A program made the position numbers and the translations under genes. Below, piece after piece: positions 1 through 5,590 of a stretch of 5,590 bases of DNA. Position 1 is the first letter of the stretch, and each line of letters opens with the position of its first letter. The notes under the pieces are model-generated. The model ran no database searches, was not told the DNA's origin, and worked only from the letters and a program-made list of their open reading frames with translations. Source of the stretch: an uncultured Lachnospira sp. (GTDB taxonomy: Bacteria > Bacillota > Clostridia > Lachnospirales > Lachnospiraceae); NCBI GenBank assembly GCA_947169835.1, contig CAMVRH010000066.1, positions 1-5,590 on the forward strand, written 5' to 3'.

Positions 1-852
1 CTCTAGCTTAACTACCCTTGCATTTTCGAAATGGTTTTCAAACGATAGGATGTTTCCGATATCTGCGCCACGGAATTTGTAGATAGACTGATCGTCATCG
101 CCCACCACGCAAATATTCTGGTACTTTGACGCAAGCAACTGCACAAATTTAAACTGCGCCATATTTGTATCTTGATACTCATCCACCATAATGTATTTCA
201 AACGCTCCTGGTACATCTCAAGAACCTCTGGATGCTTCTGGAAAAGTTCAACTGTCTTCATAATTAGGTCGTCAAAGTCCATGGCGTTGCTCTTCTTAAG
301 GATTCTTTGGTACTCCTCGTAAATTTGAGAAATAGTTCTCTCCTTAAAATCGTGAGTAGCTATATCTCTAACGTCTGATACAGTCATCAGTTTGTTTTTG
401 AAATCAGAAATCTTTGCGACTACACCTTTTTCCTTAAACATCTTTGTGTCAAGATTCATCATCTTAATGATGTCTCGCATTACTTTCTTCTGATCATCTG
501 CATCGTATATAGTAAAGTCGTTTTTATAACCTACTTGATCTGCGAAACGACGAAGAATCTTCACGCACGCTGAGTGGAAGGTACTTACCCAAACTTGGTC
601 CGCGCCAAAGCCCACCAGCTTATCGATACGCTCTCTCATCTCGTCTGCAGCTTTATTTGTGAAAGTGATTGCCATAATCTGATATGGTTCCACTCCCTTT
701 TCCTTTATAAGATACGCCACTCTGTGAGTCAAAACTCTAGTCTTTCCAGAGCCCGCACCCGCTAAAATAAGCAGTGGACCATCTGTGTGGTACACTGCTA
801 ATTCTTGCATATCATTTAATGTTACATCTGCTTTAAATGTTTTGTCGCTCAT
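1..852 (-). CDS. pcrA: ATP-dependent DNA helicase PcrA/UvrD, N-terminal 284 residues (3' end outside window)
   Basis: This is a superfamily 1A 3'-5' DNA helicase, which acts in the cytoplasm in nucleotide excision repair, replication restart and removal of recombinase from DNA. Visible in order are the Q-motif Gln at residue 16, Walker A GAGSGKT (32-38), motif Ia TFTNKAA (63-69), the STFHSACV segment of motif Ib, MDFDDLI, motif II VDEYQDTN (223-230, Walker B Asp224-Glu225) and motif III VGDDDQSIYKFRGAD with Gln255. The reading frame stays open to base 1, just before the expected NYRS-type motif IV. Only about 40% of a normal protein of about 720-750 residues is therefore present; this is a window cut, not a broken gene. 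The ATG at 850-852 is chosen because the helicase homology begins about 12 residues later. It lies 6 bp after the yerC stop and has only a weak, distant AAAGG (869-873), which suggests translational coupling to yerC. PcrA and UvrD cannot be told apart from this part; pcrA is the Gram-positive name. Confidence 0.95.
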   Translation of the reverse strand, partial: MSDKTFKADVTLNDMQELAVYHTDGPLLILAGAGSGKTRVLTHRVAYLIKEKGVEPYQIMAITFTNKAADEMRERIDKLVGFGADQVWVSTFHSACVKILRRFADQVGYKNDFTIYDADDQKKVMRDIIKMMNLDTKMFKEKGVVAKISDFKNKLMTVSDVRDIATHDFKERTISQIYEEYQRILKKSNAMDFDDLIMKTVELFQKHPEVLEMYQERLKYIMVDEYQDTNMAQFKFVQLLASKYQNICVVGDDDQSIYKFRGADIGNILSFENHFENARVVKLE

Positions 853-858
853 TTACTT

Positions 859-1152
859 TTATTTCTTGCCTTTCATTCTATCAAGCGCCATATCGTATCC
901 ATCGTTTCCATAGTTTAGTGAACGATTCACTCTACTGATGGTAGCTGTGGAAGCGCCTGTATCTTCCGAAATATCTAAATATGTTCTGCCCTGTCTAAGC
1001 ATTAGCGCAACTTCAAAACGCTGCGAAATTGAGAGCAGTTCGTTTATAGTGCAGACATCCTCAAAGAATGTATAGCACTCTTCTTTATTTTTTAGCGTTA
1101 AAATAGCATCAAATAAGTGATCTACTTCTTTAGTTCTAATATTTTTGCTCAT
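859..1152 (-). CDS. yerC: YerC/YecD-family TrpR-like DNA-binding protein
   Basis: A 97-residue, all-helical protein resembling the Trp repressor. The typical family core is present: INELLSISQRFEVALML (residues 36-52), then a helix-turn-helix at about 56-77 with ISEDTGASTATISRVNRSL, matching the TrpR reading-head pattern of G-A-x-x-A-T-I-S/T-R. Length matches the family (about 95-105). The start is set by GGAGG at 1160-1164, 7 bases before the ATG. A promoter lies at 1186-1214, and pcrA follows 6 bp after the stop. In Bacillus subtilis yerC also lies in the pcrA neighbourhood, which supports the call. The family is known as a DNA-binding TrpR relative. From memory, comparative genomics has linked Firmicute members to repression of histidine biosynthesis genes, but nothing in this window (no his genes) shows the ligand or targets. 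Autoregulation through the direct repeat in its promoter is my inference. Confidence 0.92.
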   Translation of the reverse strand: MSKNIRTKEVDHLFDAILTLKNKEECYTFFEDVCTINELLSISQRFEVALMLRQGRTYLDISEDTGASTATISRVNRSLNYGNDGYDMALDRMKGKK

Positions 1153-1185
1153 AACTCATCCTCCGTAAATCTTGTTTACTTTTAT

Positions 1186-1214
1186 ATTTTAACACTCTAA
1201 AGTCTGAAAGTCTA
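1186..1214 (-). promoter_or_regulatory. Sigma-A-type promoter for yerC-pcrA, extended -10
   Basis: Read on the minus strand: -35 TAGACT (1209-1214), a 17-base spacer, and -10 TAAAAT (1186-1191) preceded by TGT (1192-1194), which gives an extended -10. Transcription would begin near 1179, leaving a leader of about 27 bases with a good GGAGG before yerC. The -10 matches consensus at 5 of 6 positions and the -35 at 4 of 6. The perfect spacing and the TGn element make it convincing. No terminator hairpin separates it from the upstream membrane-protein gene, so yerC may also receive read-through from the hslO operon. Confidence 0.65.
1199..1213 (-). repeat. Two-copy direct repeat AGACTTT in the yerC promoter
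   Basis: On the minus strand AGACTTT occurs twice, at 1207-1213 and 1199-1205, with a period of 8 bases. The first copy overlaps the predicted -35 and the second lies in the spacer. A regulator bound here would block RNA polymerase, so it is a candidate operator. With only two 7-base copies in A/T-rich DNA, chance cannot be excluded. TrpR-family operators are usually inverted rather than direct repeats. Confidence 0.3.
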
Positions 1215-1229
1215 TAAATTTTTCAACAA

Positions 1230-2060
1230 TTATCGCCTAATCGCATACTTTTGTCTGTATGCAAGGAATATTCCTATCAAACCTAGTACTAAGACACCTA
1301 TTCCGTATACTACTTCTATAAACATAACGTGTCCCACATAGTATCCATAGTAGTCCTTCATAAACGAATCGGTCAGATTGAAATTATAAAGGTATCCATT
1401 AGCTACTAAGGCCGAGAATCCAACTGTTATAAGGGCTCCCGCTCCTATCAAACCATATACTACAAACCTTATTCCGTGGTACGCATAGTGTCTTGATACA
1501 ATTAAATAGAACGCACTAAAGAATCCTATCAACACCGCCAAAGGAATGGCAATCCATATAAGCTTATCGGTTTTAGTGATAATGTATGCCATCTGTTTTT
1601 CAGTTGGGAAGTGAAGTTCCTCTGAATACATTTTTTGAACTTTTCTGATGTAGGCGCTGAGCGATGCTAACTGTTTTTCATTTAGCGTTCCCTCTTTCTT
1701 TTCTACATTAGTCCTAATGCGCTTTTCGATATTAGCAAAATCAATAATACTTTTCTCTCCGTAAAGCACTTGATCAAAAGTCTTTATAACATCAGACTTT
1801 ACCTCGCTAGTTTTGAATATACCTTTGACGCAGTCTACTTCCACTCCGTATGGCTTTCCAATATCCAGTGCCTTTTGCTCAATCTCATTTTTCAAATGAT
1901 AAAAATAATGTGTTCTATCTCCTGCGTGGATAACCGCTCTTCTACTAGCAAAACTCCACTTCGCAACTCCTCCTGCCACTATCACAATAACTGATAGCAT
2001 TAGAATGAAGGATAACAAATAATTAACTATGCCCTGTCTAATTCTATGTTTATGTCTCAT
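1230..2060 (-). CDS. Four-helix membrane protein with a large external domain, sortase-operon partner
   Basis: I do not recognise the family of this 276-residue protein. It begins with a basic segment (RHKHRIR), followed by a membrane helix at about 13-33, a hydrophilic, charged and probably helical domain at about 34-166, and three further helices at about 167-188, 198-220 and 243-267, ending in a basic tail (RQKYAIRR). By the positive-inside rule both ends are cytosolic and the domain of about 130 residues faces outward. One cysteine (77) lies in that domain; no catalytic motif, metal site or sorting signal is visible. The ATG overlaps the stop codon of the sortase gene as TAATG and is preceded by AAGGAGG (2071-2077), so the two proteins are very probably made together. 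The context suggests a role at the cell surface with the sortase, for example as an assembly partner or substrate presenter, but this is inference only. It has no visible terminator after its stop. Confidence 0.88.
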   Translation of the reverse strand: MRHKHRIRQGIVNYLLSFILMLSVIVIVAGGVAKWSFASRRAVIHAGDRTHYFYHLKNEIEQKALDIGKPYGVEVDCVKGIFKTSEVKSDVIKTFDQVLYGEKSIIDFANIEKRIRTNVEKKEGTLNEKQLASLSAYIRKVQKMYSEELHFPTEKQMAYIITKTDKLIWIAIPLAVLIGFFSAFYLIVSRHYAYHGIRFVVYGLIGAGALITVGFSALVANGYLYNFNLTDSFMKDYYGYYVGHVMFIEVVYGIGVLVLGLIGIFLAYRQKYAIRR

Positions 2061-3481
2061 TATTTTGTCACCTCCTTATCTATAGAAGGTCCGAATGTTT
2101 TGTCTAGATAAACAAACATTCTCTTGCTCTTGTCTCCATTTAATTTTCCAAATGGATAACATGTATAAAGAATCAATGTCTCTTTGTCGGCCTGCAAGTC
2201 ATAAGCTTTGTCGTAATCGCCCTCGTCAAAGACCTTGATATCTGTCACTTTATATTTATATCTAGCATAAGTGGTGGTGACACCCATCACCATTCCTTTT
2301 TTCACTTTTTCTAAAGGCGCAAAGTAAGTAGTGTCATGCGCGCCAACTAAAATAGGTTTTCCATCACCAGGAATTGAACTTCCAAGGTAAGTACCTGCTG
2401 CTCCTTTGAACTCCTCCTGCAATTTGCCCTCGAATTCATCGTCATAGTCGTTTTCTACTTTTCGTTTGATTTTACCACTTAGCACATAGTCCGAGTCGCC
2501 CATATAAAGAGGTGCTGCCAAACCAATTTTGTCGCACTCAATCAATCCATAAGGCTCAGTGAACTTAGGCCAATGAACTTGATCGCCTTTAATAGTTTTT
2601 TTCTTTATCAAAGGAACATTTGTAAAGTCCTTCTTCTCCTCGGAATATGTATTAAGAGTTAAGTTTTGAACAAAACCATGCTTTAAGCTTTTATATATTT
2701 CAGTGTATGGCCAATAAATAGCAACTAGTGTTCCAACCAAAATTACGCACATAATTATTGGCACGTAGAAATACTTAACGACCTGCTTGAAGTTAGTGTA
2801 AGAGAAAGTTTGAAGTCTAGCTCTTCTAGTCTTTCTGTTTGCAACTTCCATCTCGTCGTCTTCTTCGTCGTCGTAGTTTTTGTCGCTGTGTCTTCTAATT
2901 TTATTCATCCACTTCTTCGCGTTGAATACGAAACCGACAAAGATTAAGAAAACTACTCCGGCAAAAATCATCTCAACAGAAACTCCCCATGAGCCTTCTT
3001 CGCCTTGTTTCTTTTCATCTGATTTTTGTGCTTCATCAGTATCTTTTATAACCTTATTAGGATCAATAACAATATATCCTGCGTTATCAACAGCATAGTA
3101 ACTGTTTGATTTGCTATCGTATTCTAAGTATAAATCGATAGTTGATCCCGCATACTGGAAGTAATGTAGAGATGTTGATGACTGGCTAAACACAGGACCT
3201 TTGCCGCCCGATTTTTTATATTCAACTAATCCTTTTGAAAAATAATCTAGGAAAAGTTCAGCAGTCTTCTTTTCAACATCTACATCATCTCGTGAAAAAT
3301 AATTTTCAAATTGATTTACGTAGTTTTTATCTAAGTATGTGGCAAATGGCTCTGCGTTTTTAAATGCATCTAACATCTTTCGCTCGTTCACATTTATTTC
3401 CGCGCCAAAGACGCTTGCGTTAATTGCAAGCAACATCACTGCGCTAAGAACTAGAGTTAAAAGTTTCTTTAATCTTCCCAT
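2060..3481 (-). CDS. Membrane-anchored sortase (class D-like) with an extra N-terminal external domain
   Basis: Sortases are extracellular cysteine transpeptidases that attach proteins to the cell wall or build pili. The C-terminal domain (about 258-473) carries the family signature: a YGLIECDKIGLAAPLYMGDSD segment (311-331), SSIPGDGKPILVGAHDTTYF with catalytic His382, LILYTCYPFG with catalytic Cys441, and KRMFVYL with Arg454. The TCYPFG context is most like class D, though class assignment is tentative. The 473-residue length is about twice the usual. The extra part is a signal peptide (1 to about 27, LKKLLTLVLSAVMLLA core), an unrecognised external domain (about 28-165), a membrane helix (about 167-187), a cytosolic loop of about 45 residues with an acidic run (DDEEDDE, 204-210) then basic residues, and a second helix (about 236-257). 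An acidic insertion of about 20 residues (about 336-358) precedes the catalytic-His segment. The start is fixed by AAGGAGG at 3489-3495, 7 bases upstream, and overlaps the end of hslO by 13 bp. No substrate with an LPxTG-type tail is encoded in the window. Confidence 0.9.
   Translation of the reverse strand: MGRLKKLLTLVLSAVMLLAINASVFGAEINVNERKMLDAFKNAEPFATYLDKNYVNQFENYFSRDDVDVEKKTAELFLDYFSKGLVEYKKSGGKGPVFSQSSTSLHYFQYAGSTIDLYLEYDSKSNSYYAVDNAGYIVIDPNKVIKDTDEAQKSDEKKQGEEGSWGVSVEMIFAGVVFLIFVGFVFNAKKWMNKIRRHSDKNYDDEEDDEMEVANRKTRRARLQTFSYTNFKQVVKYFYVPIIMCVILVGTLVAIYWPYTEIYKSLKHGFVQNLTLNTYSEEKKDFTNVPLIKKKTIKGDQVHWPKFTEPYGLIECDKIGLAAPLYMGDSDYVLSGKIKRKVENDYDDEFEGKLQEEFKGAAGTYLGSSIPGDGKPILVGAHDTTYFAPLEKVKKGMVMGVTTTYARYKYKVTDIKVFDEGDYDKAYDLQADKETLILYTCYPFGKLNGDKSKRMFVYLDKTFGPSIDKEVTK
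2071..2077 (-). promoter_or_regulatory. Strong Shine-Dalgarno site inside the end of the sortase gene
   Basis: AAGGAGG lies 10 bases before the ATG at 2058-2060, wholly within the last codons of the sortase gene. Together with the TAATG junction it fixes the start of the membrane-protein gene. It also allows ribosomes finishing the sortase to reinitiate directly. Confidence 0.8.
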
Positions 3482-4344
3482 CCTAAAGCCTCCTTCAACT
3501 CATCAGTCTTAAACACATATTTTGAATTACAGAAATCACAGTTCACTTCTATGTCTTCTCCCTCTGCAATCAAATCTGCTAAATCCTTTTTATTTAAAGT
3601 AGCAAGAACTCTCATTACACGTTCTTTGCTGCAGTTGCATTCATACTTTGCTTCTATTTTATCTGTGAATTCAACCTCGATATCACCCATCACTGCTTTC
3701 ACTAAATCTTCAGGAGTTTTTCCTTCCTTTAGAATATCTGTGACAGATGTAATTTTTGATAAGTTTTCTTCTATCTTTGAAACTGTCTCTTCTTTGGCAT
3801 CTGGCATCATCTGAACAATAAAACCACCTGCTTCACGCACGTGATTATCCTTAGACATTAAAACGCCCAGACCCACTGCCGATGGAGTCTGCTCGCTTGA
3901 TGCAAAGTAATATGTTAAATCTTCAGCTACCTCGCTAGTAGCCAAAGGTACTTTCGAAATGTAAGGCTCTTTAAGGCCCATATCTTTAATGACTGTAAGT
4001 TCGCCATAGCCAATAGCTGCACCCACATCCAACTTTCCTGCATAGTTAGGAGGTAGCATAACAGAAGGGTTTCCAACATAACCCTTTACCTTTGCCGAGT
4101 TGTCCGCTAGCACTGTCACACCGTTAATCTTTCCATCGCCCTTCATCTTGAGCGTCAAAAGTTCCTCTTCACCCTTTAGCATTTGGCCCATCATAGCGCC
4201 GGCTGAAAGCAATCTTCCAAGCGCTGCTGTAGCCACAGGGCTAGTGTTGTGAATCTCCCTAGCTTTCTCAACTAACTCTCTAGAAGTAATCGCAAAAATA
4301 CGAACTTCCTTATTCTTATCTACTGCTCTAACTATGTAATCCAT
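3469..4344 (-). CDS. hslO: Redox-regulated molecular chaperone Hsp33
   Basis: Hsp33 is a cytoplasmic holdase chaperone, switched on by oxidative unfolding. In the reduced state four cysteines bind zinc; hypochlorite or peroxide plus heat oxidises them and exposes the client-binding surface. The 291-residue length is normal. The zinc site is intact as C236-x-C238-(30 residues)-C269-x-x-C272, matching the family pattern CXCX(27-32)CXXC. The N-terminal part is typical: SPVATAALGRLLSAGAMMG (34-52), LTLKMKGDG (63-71) and the GYVGNP segment. The ATG at 4342-4344 has AAGGAG at 4351-4356, 6 bases upstream, and family homology starts at residue 1. It is the first gene of an apparent operon with the overlapping sortase gene and is driven by the promoter at 4372-4400. 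No heat-shock operator such as CIRCE or a CtsR box is visible upstream. Confidence 0.97.
   Translation of the reverse strand: MDYIVRAVDKNKEVRIFAITSRELVEKAREIHNTSPVATAALGRLLSAGAMMGQMLKGEEELLTLKMKGDGKINGVTVLADNSAKVKGYVGNPSVMLPPNYAGKLDVGAAIGYGELTVIKDMGLKEPYISKVPLATSEVAEDLTYYFASSEQTPSAVGLGVLMSKDNHVREAGGFIVQMMPDAKEETVSKIEENLSKITSVTDILKEGKTPEDLVKAVMGDIEVEFTDKIEAKYECNCSKERVMRVLATLNKKDLADLIAEGEDIEVNCDFCNSKYVFKTDELKEALGWED
3489..3495 (-). promoter_or_regulatory. Strong Shine-Dalgarno site for the sortase gene inside hslO
   Basis: AAGGAGG sits 7 bases upstream of the ATG at 3479-3481 and lies within the last codons of hslO. It decides the sortase start and shows that the 13-bp overlap is real. The two genes must share a transcript or the sortase must be transcribed from inside hslO, where I see no clear promoter. 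Confidence 0.8.
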
Positions 4345-4371
4345 TAGTTTCTCCTTAAAAATACCATTAAC

Positions 4372-4400
4372 ATTTTATCAATTAAGAGGGGTTTTTACAA
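4372..4400 (-). promoter_or_regulatory. Sigma-A-type promoter for the hslO-sortase operon, extended -10
   Basis: Read on the minus strand: -35 TTGTAA (4395-4400), a 17-base spacer, and -10 TAAAAT (4372-4377) preceded by TGA (4378-4380), an extended -10. Transcription would begin near 4365, giving a leader of about 20 bases with AAGGAG placed correctly for hslO. The -10 matches 5 of 6 positions and the -35 4 of 6. Confidence 0.7.
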
Positions 4401-4435
4401 CCAAATAAAATGCAGATTCCGACAACCTTTCTCGC

Positions 4436-4464
4436 TTGATAATGCTTTCCTAAATGAGTATACT
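4436..4464 (+). promoter_or_regulatory. Sigma-A-type promoter for the divergent membrane-protein gene
   Basis: TTGATA (4436-4441), a 17-base spacer, and TATACT (4459-4464) match the consensus at 5 of 6 positions each. The start site would be near 4471, leaving a leader of under 20 bases that contains the AAGGA ribosome site (4473-4477). This promoter is back to back with the hslO promoter, with predicted start sites about 105 bp apart, so a regulator binding between them could affect both directions. I find no convincing palindromic operator there. Confidence 0.75.
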
Positions 4465-4488
4465 AATACACGAAGGAAAGAGATTTTT

Positions 4489-5544
4489 ATGGAAAACGAA
4501 GATAGAATTGTAATACTTGATCATATAAAAGATATCTGCAAACGCAGATGCATTTTGCCGGTAGTTGTTATCGTTATTATGGTAGCGCTACTTTTTATTG
4601 TGCCATTTGGAAGTCTTCTTAATCCAAAAGATGTTAAAGGGATTTTTAATGTTAAATCAAGCGATAGTTTTGTCGATGTATCAACTGGGAAAATGAACTA
4701 CACTGGCTACGATGTGAAAAACGGTATGGGAACTGAGTTTTCCTACTACTACGCATTAAAGAACGGCAAATGTGCATTTGCACTTATTCCTAAAGACTTG
4801 GTTAAAGCGTCTGGGAAGTCTTTGCCGGAGGGTTCCGTCAAAGAGGAAATAAATAATCTAGAGTTTAAGGCAAAAGTAATTAAGCCTAACGGTCCTTACA
4901 AGAAAATGATTTCGATGTTTGCTAAGGATTTGAACTGGACCGACGAAGGATTGAACAGCATTTCAACTGGTTTGGTGGTTAGCTCAGCCAACTATCATCC
5001 ATATAGATATATTTTCTGCCTAGTAGTTATAATACTTTTGATTTTGGCAGCTATAGTAAGGCTTGTGGTATCGATTAAGCGATTTAAAGATCCATACCTA
5101 TTCCCTGTGTGCACTTATCTTTCTAACGAAGAGTGCCACGAACTTATGGACGAGGCTCAAGACGAACTTGATAGCGAAAACTATTTGCAGATAAATGCTA
5201 CATATATTACAGAAAACTACTATATAGACTTAGATACATCTGGCGCATTTATTATTCCGCTTAAAGATGTTATCTGGGTATTCAGACTAGGCCGTCGAGG
5301 CATTGATATAGGAAAGCACAGTTTGACTTACACTATCAACTTTATCACTAGAGATGGAGAGGTAGTCAAAGTTCCTAGAAAATCTAGTGATGAAGCAATG
5401 GCTATCATCAAATCTATCAAGGCTACTGAATATGAAATAATCACCGGACATTCAGATGAGAAAATGCGAATGGCAGCTGCGATTATAAGAGGGCATGAAG
5501 AAGAAAAGACTGAAACACAGCCTGAAGAAAAAACAGAAGAATAA
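4489..5544 (+). CDS. Two-helix membrane protein with external domain and PH-like cytosolic domain, function unknown
   Basis: I cannot assign a function to this 351-residue protein. A cytosolic N-terminus with basic residues (KRR, 18-20) leads to a helix at about 22-40, an external domain at about 41-172, a helix at about 174-195 followed by basic residues (KRFK, 197-200), and a cytosolic domain to the end. Within the latter, residues about 232-310 (LQINATYITENYYIDL, FIIPLKDVIWVFR, YTINFITRDGEVVKVP, then a helix with AMAIIKSI) have the alternating strand pattern and terminal helix of bacterial PH-like domains. That resemblance is by pattern only. Similar two-helix proteins of unknown function occur in Clostridia. 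The tail is very rich in Glu, Lys and Thr (337-351) and is probably disordered. The start is fixed by AAGGA 11 bases upstream and the promoter at 4436-4464. It is divergent from hslO, so a functional link is not implied. No terminator is visible in the 46 bases after the stop. Confidence 0.85.
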   Translation: MENEDRIVILDHIKDICKRRCILPVVVIVIMVALLFIVPFGSLLNPKDVKGIFNVKSSDSFVDVSTGKMNYTGYDVKNGMGTEFSYYYALKNGKCAFALIPKDLVKASGKSLPEGSVKEEINNLEFKAKVIKPNGPYKKMISMFAKDLNWTDEGLNSISTGLVVSSANYHPYRYIFCLVVIILLILAAIVRLVVSIKRFKDPYLFPVCTYLSNEECHELMDEAQDELDSENYLQINATYITENYYIDLDTSGAFIIPLKDVIWVFRLGRRGIDIGKHSLTYTINFITRDGEVVKVPRKSSDEAMAIIKSIKATEYEIITGHSDEKMRMAAAIIRGHEEEKTETQPEEKTEE

Positions 5545-5590
5545 TATATTTTATAAGACAAAGAAAAAACAATAGGGACTCACTTAAAAT

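Noticed and set aside
574..765. Open frame of 63 codons on the plus strand
   Set aside because: It lies antisense within the helicase gene, whose motifs are intact; it has no ribosome site and a composition unlike a real protein.
1153..1229. Search for a hairpin terminator after the four-helix membrane-protein gene
   Set aside because: No G/C-rich stem followed by a T-run was found on the minus strand; the stretch is explained by the yerC promoter and leader.
1770..1994. Open frame of 74 codons on the plus strand
   Set aside because: It is antisense to the four-helix membrane protein, with no ribosome site or promoter. Its Ser/Tyr/Ile-rich product looks like a complement-strand artefact.
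2880..3098. Open frame of 72 codons on the plus strand, with a hydrophobic start
   Set aside because: It is antisense to the sortase helix and linker region. The hydrophobic stretch comes from reading the complement of charged codons.
3551..3814. Open frame of 87 codons on the plus strand
   Set aside because: It is antisense to the zinc-binding end of hslO, which is clearly the real gene.
4388..4402. Small inverted repeat GGTT-TTTAC-AACC near the hslO -35
   Set aside because: The stem is only four pairs with a T-run in its loop side. It is too weak for a terminator or a convincing operator and is explained by the promoter.
5541..5560. A/T palindrome AATATATT at the stop codon of the plus-strand gene, considered as a terminator
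   Set aside because: There are no G-C pairs and no T-run after it. The real terminator is probably beyond the window edge.
5328..5561. Open frame of 77 codons on the minus strand
   Set aside because: It is antisense to the end of the plus-strand membrane-protein gene, with no ribosome site; the Ser-rich product mirrors Glu/Lys/Asp codons.
1..5590. Search for tRNA, rRNA, CRISPR arrays, insertion sequences, riboswitches and LPxTG sorting signals
   Set aside because: No cloverleaf, spaced repeats, transposase motifs, terminal inverted repeats, long structured leader or C-terminal sorting motif was seen; the non-coding gaps are too short to hold most of these.

Overview
The window is A/T-rich (roughly 40% GC by eye) with Gram-positive signals: strong AAGGAGG-type ribosome binding sites, sigma-A-like promoters, a PcrA-type helicase next to a YerC-type TrpR relative, and a sortase. 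This fits a low-GC Firmicute, most likely a member of the Clostridia. The species cannot be read from the sequence. Coding density is very high. The only non-coding stretches of any size are about 77 bp (1153-1229) and about 144 bp (4345-4488).

Layout, right to left on the minus strand: hslO (redox-regulated chaperone Hsp33, 3469-4344), a two-domain membrane-anchored sortase (2060-3481), a four-helix membrane protein of unknown function (1230-2060), yerC (TrpR-like DNA-binding protein, 859-1152), and the first 284 codons of pcrA/uvrD (1-852, running off the left edge). hslO and the sortase gene overlap by 13 bp. The sortase and membrane-protein genes overlap by one base (TAATG). These three genes therefore look like one operon driven by a promoter at 4372-4400. 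yerC has its own good promoter (1186-1214), and pcrA follows it after 6 bp, so yerC-pcrA forms a second unit. I see no hairpin terminator between the two units, so read-through is possible.

On the plus strand, diverging from hslO, is a complete gene (4489-5544) for a two-helix membrane protein with an external domain and a cytosolic domain that may be PH-like. It has a well-formed promoter of its own (4436-4464).

How they may work together: hslO, yerC and pcrA are housekeeping-type genes. The sortase and its overlapping membrane partner are the accessory part. The sortase is built as signal peptide, novel external domain, helix, acidic cytosolic loop, helix, catalytic domain. It also carries an acidic insertion of about 20 residues just before the catalytic-His segment. 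No sortase substrate (LPxTG-like C-terminal sorting signal) is encoded here. The sortase plus its co-translated, unrecognised partner is the most unusual item in the window.
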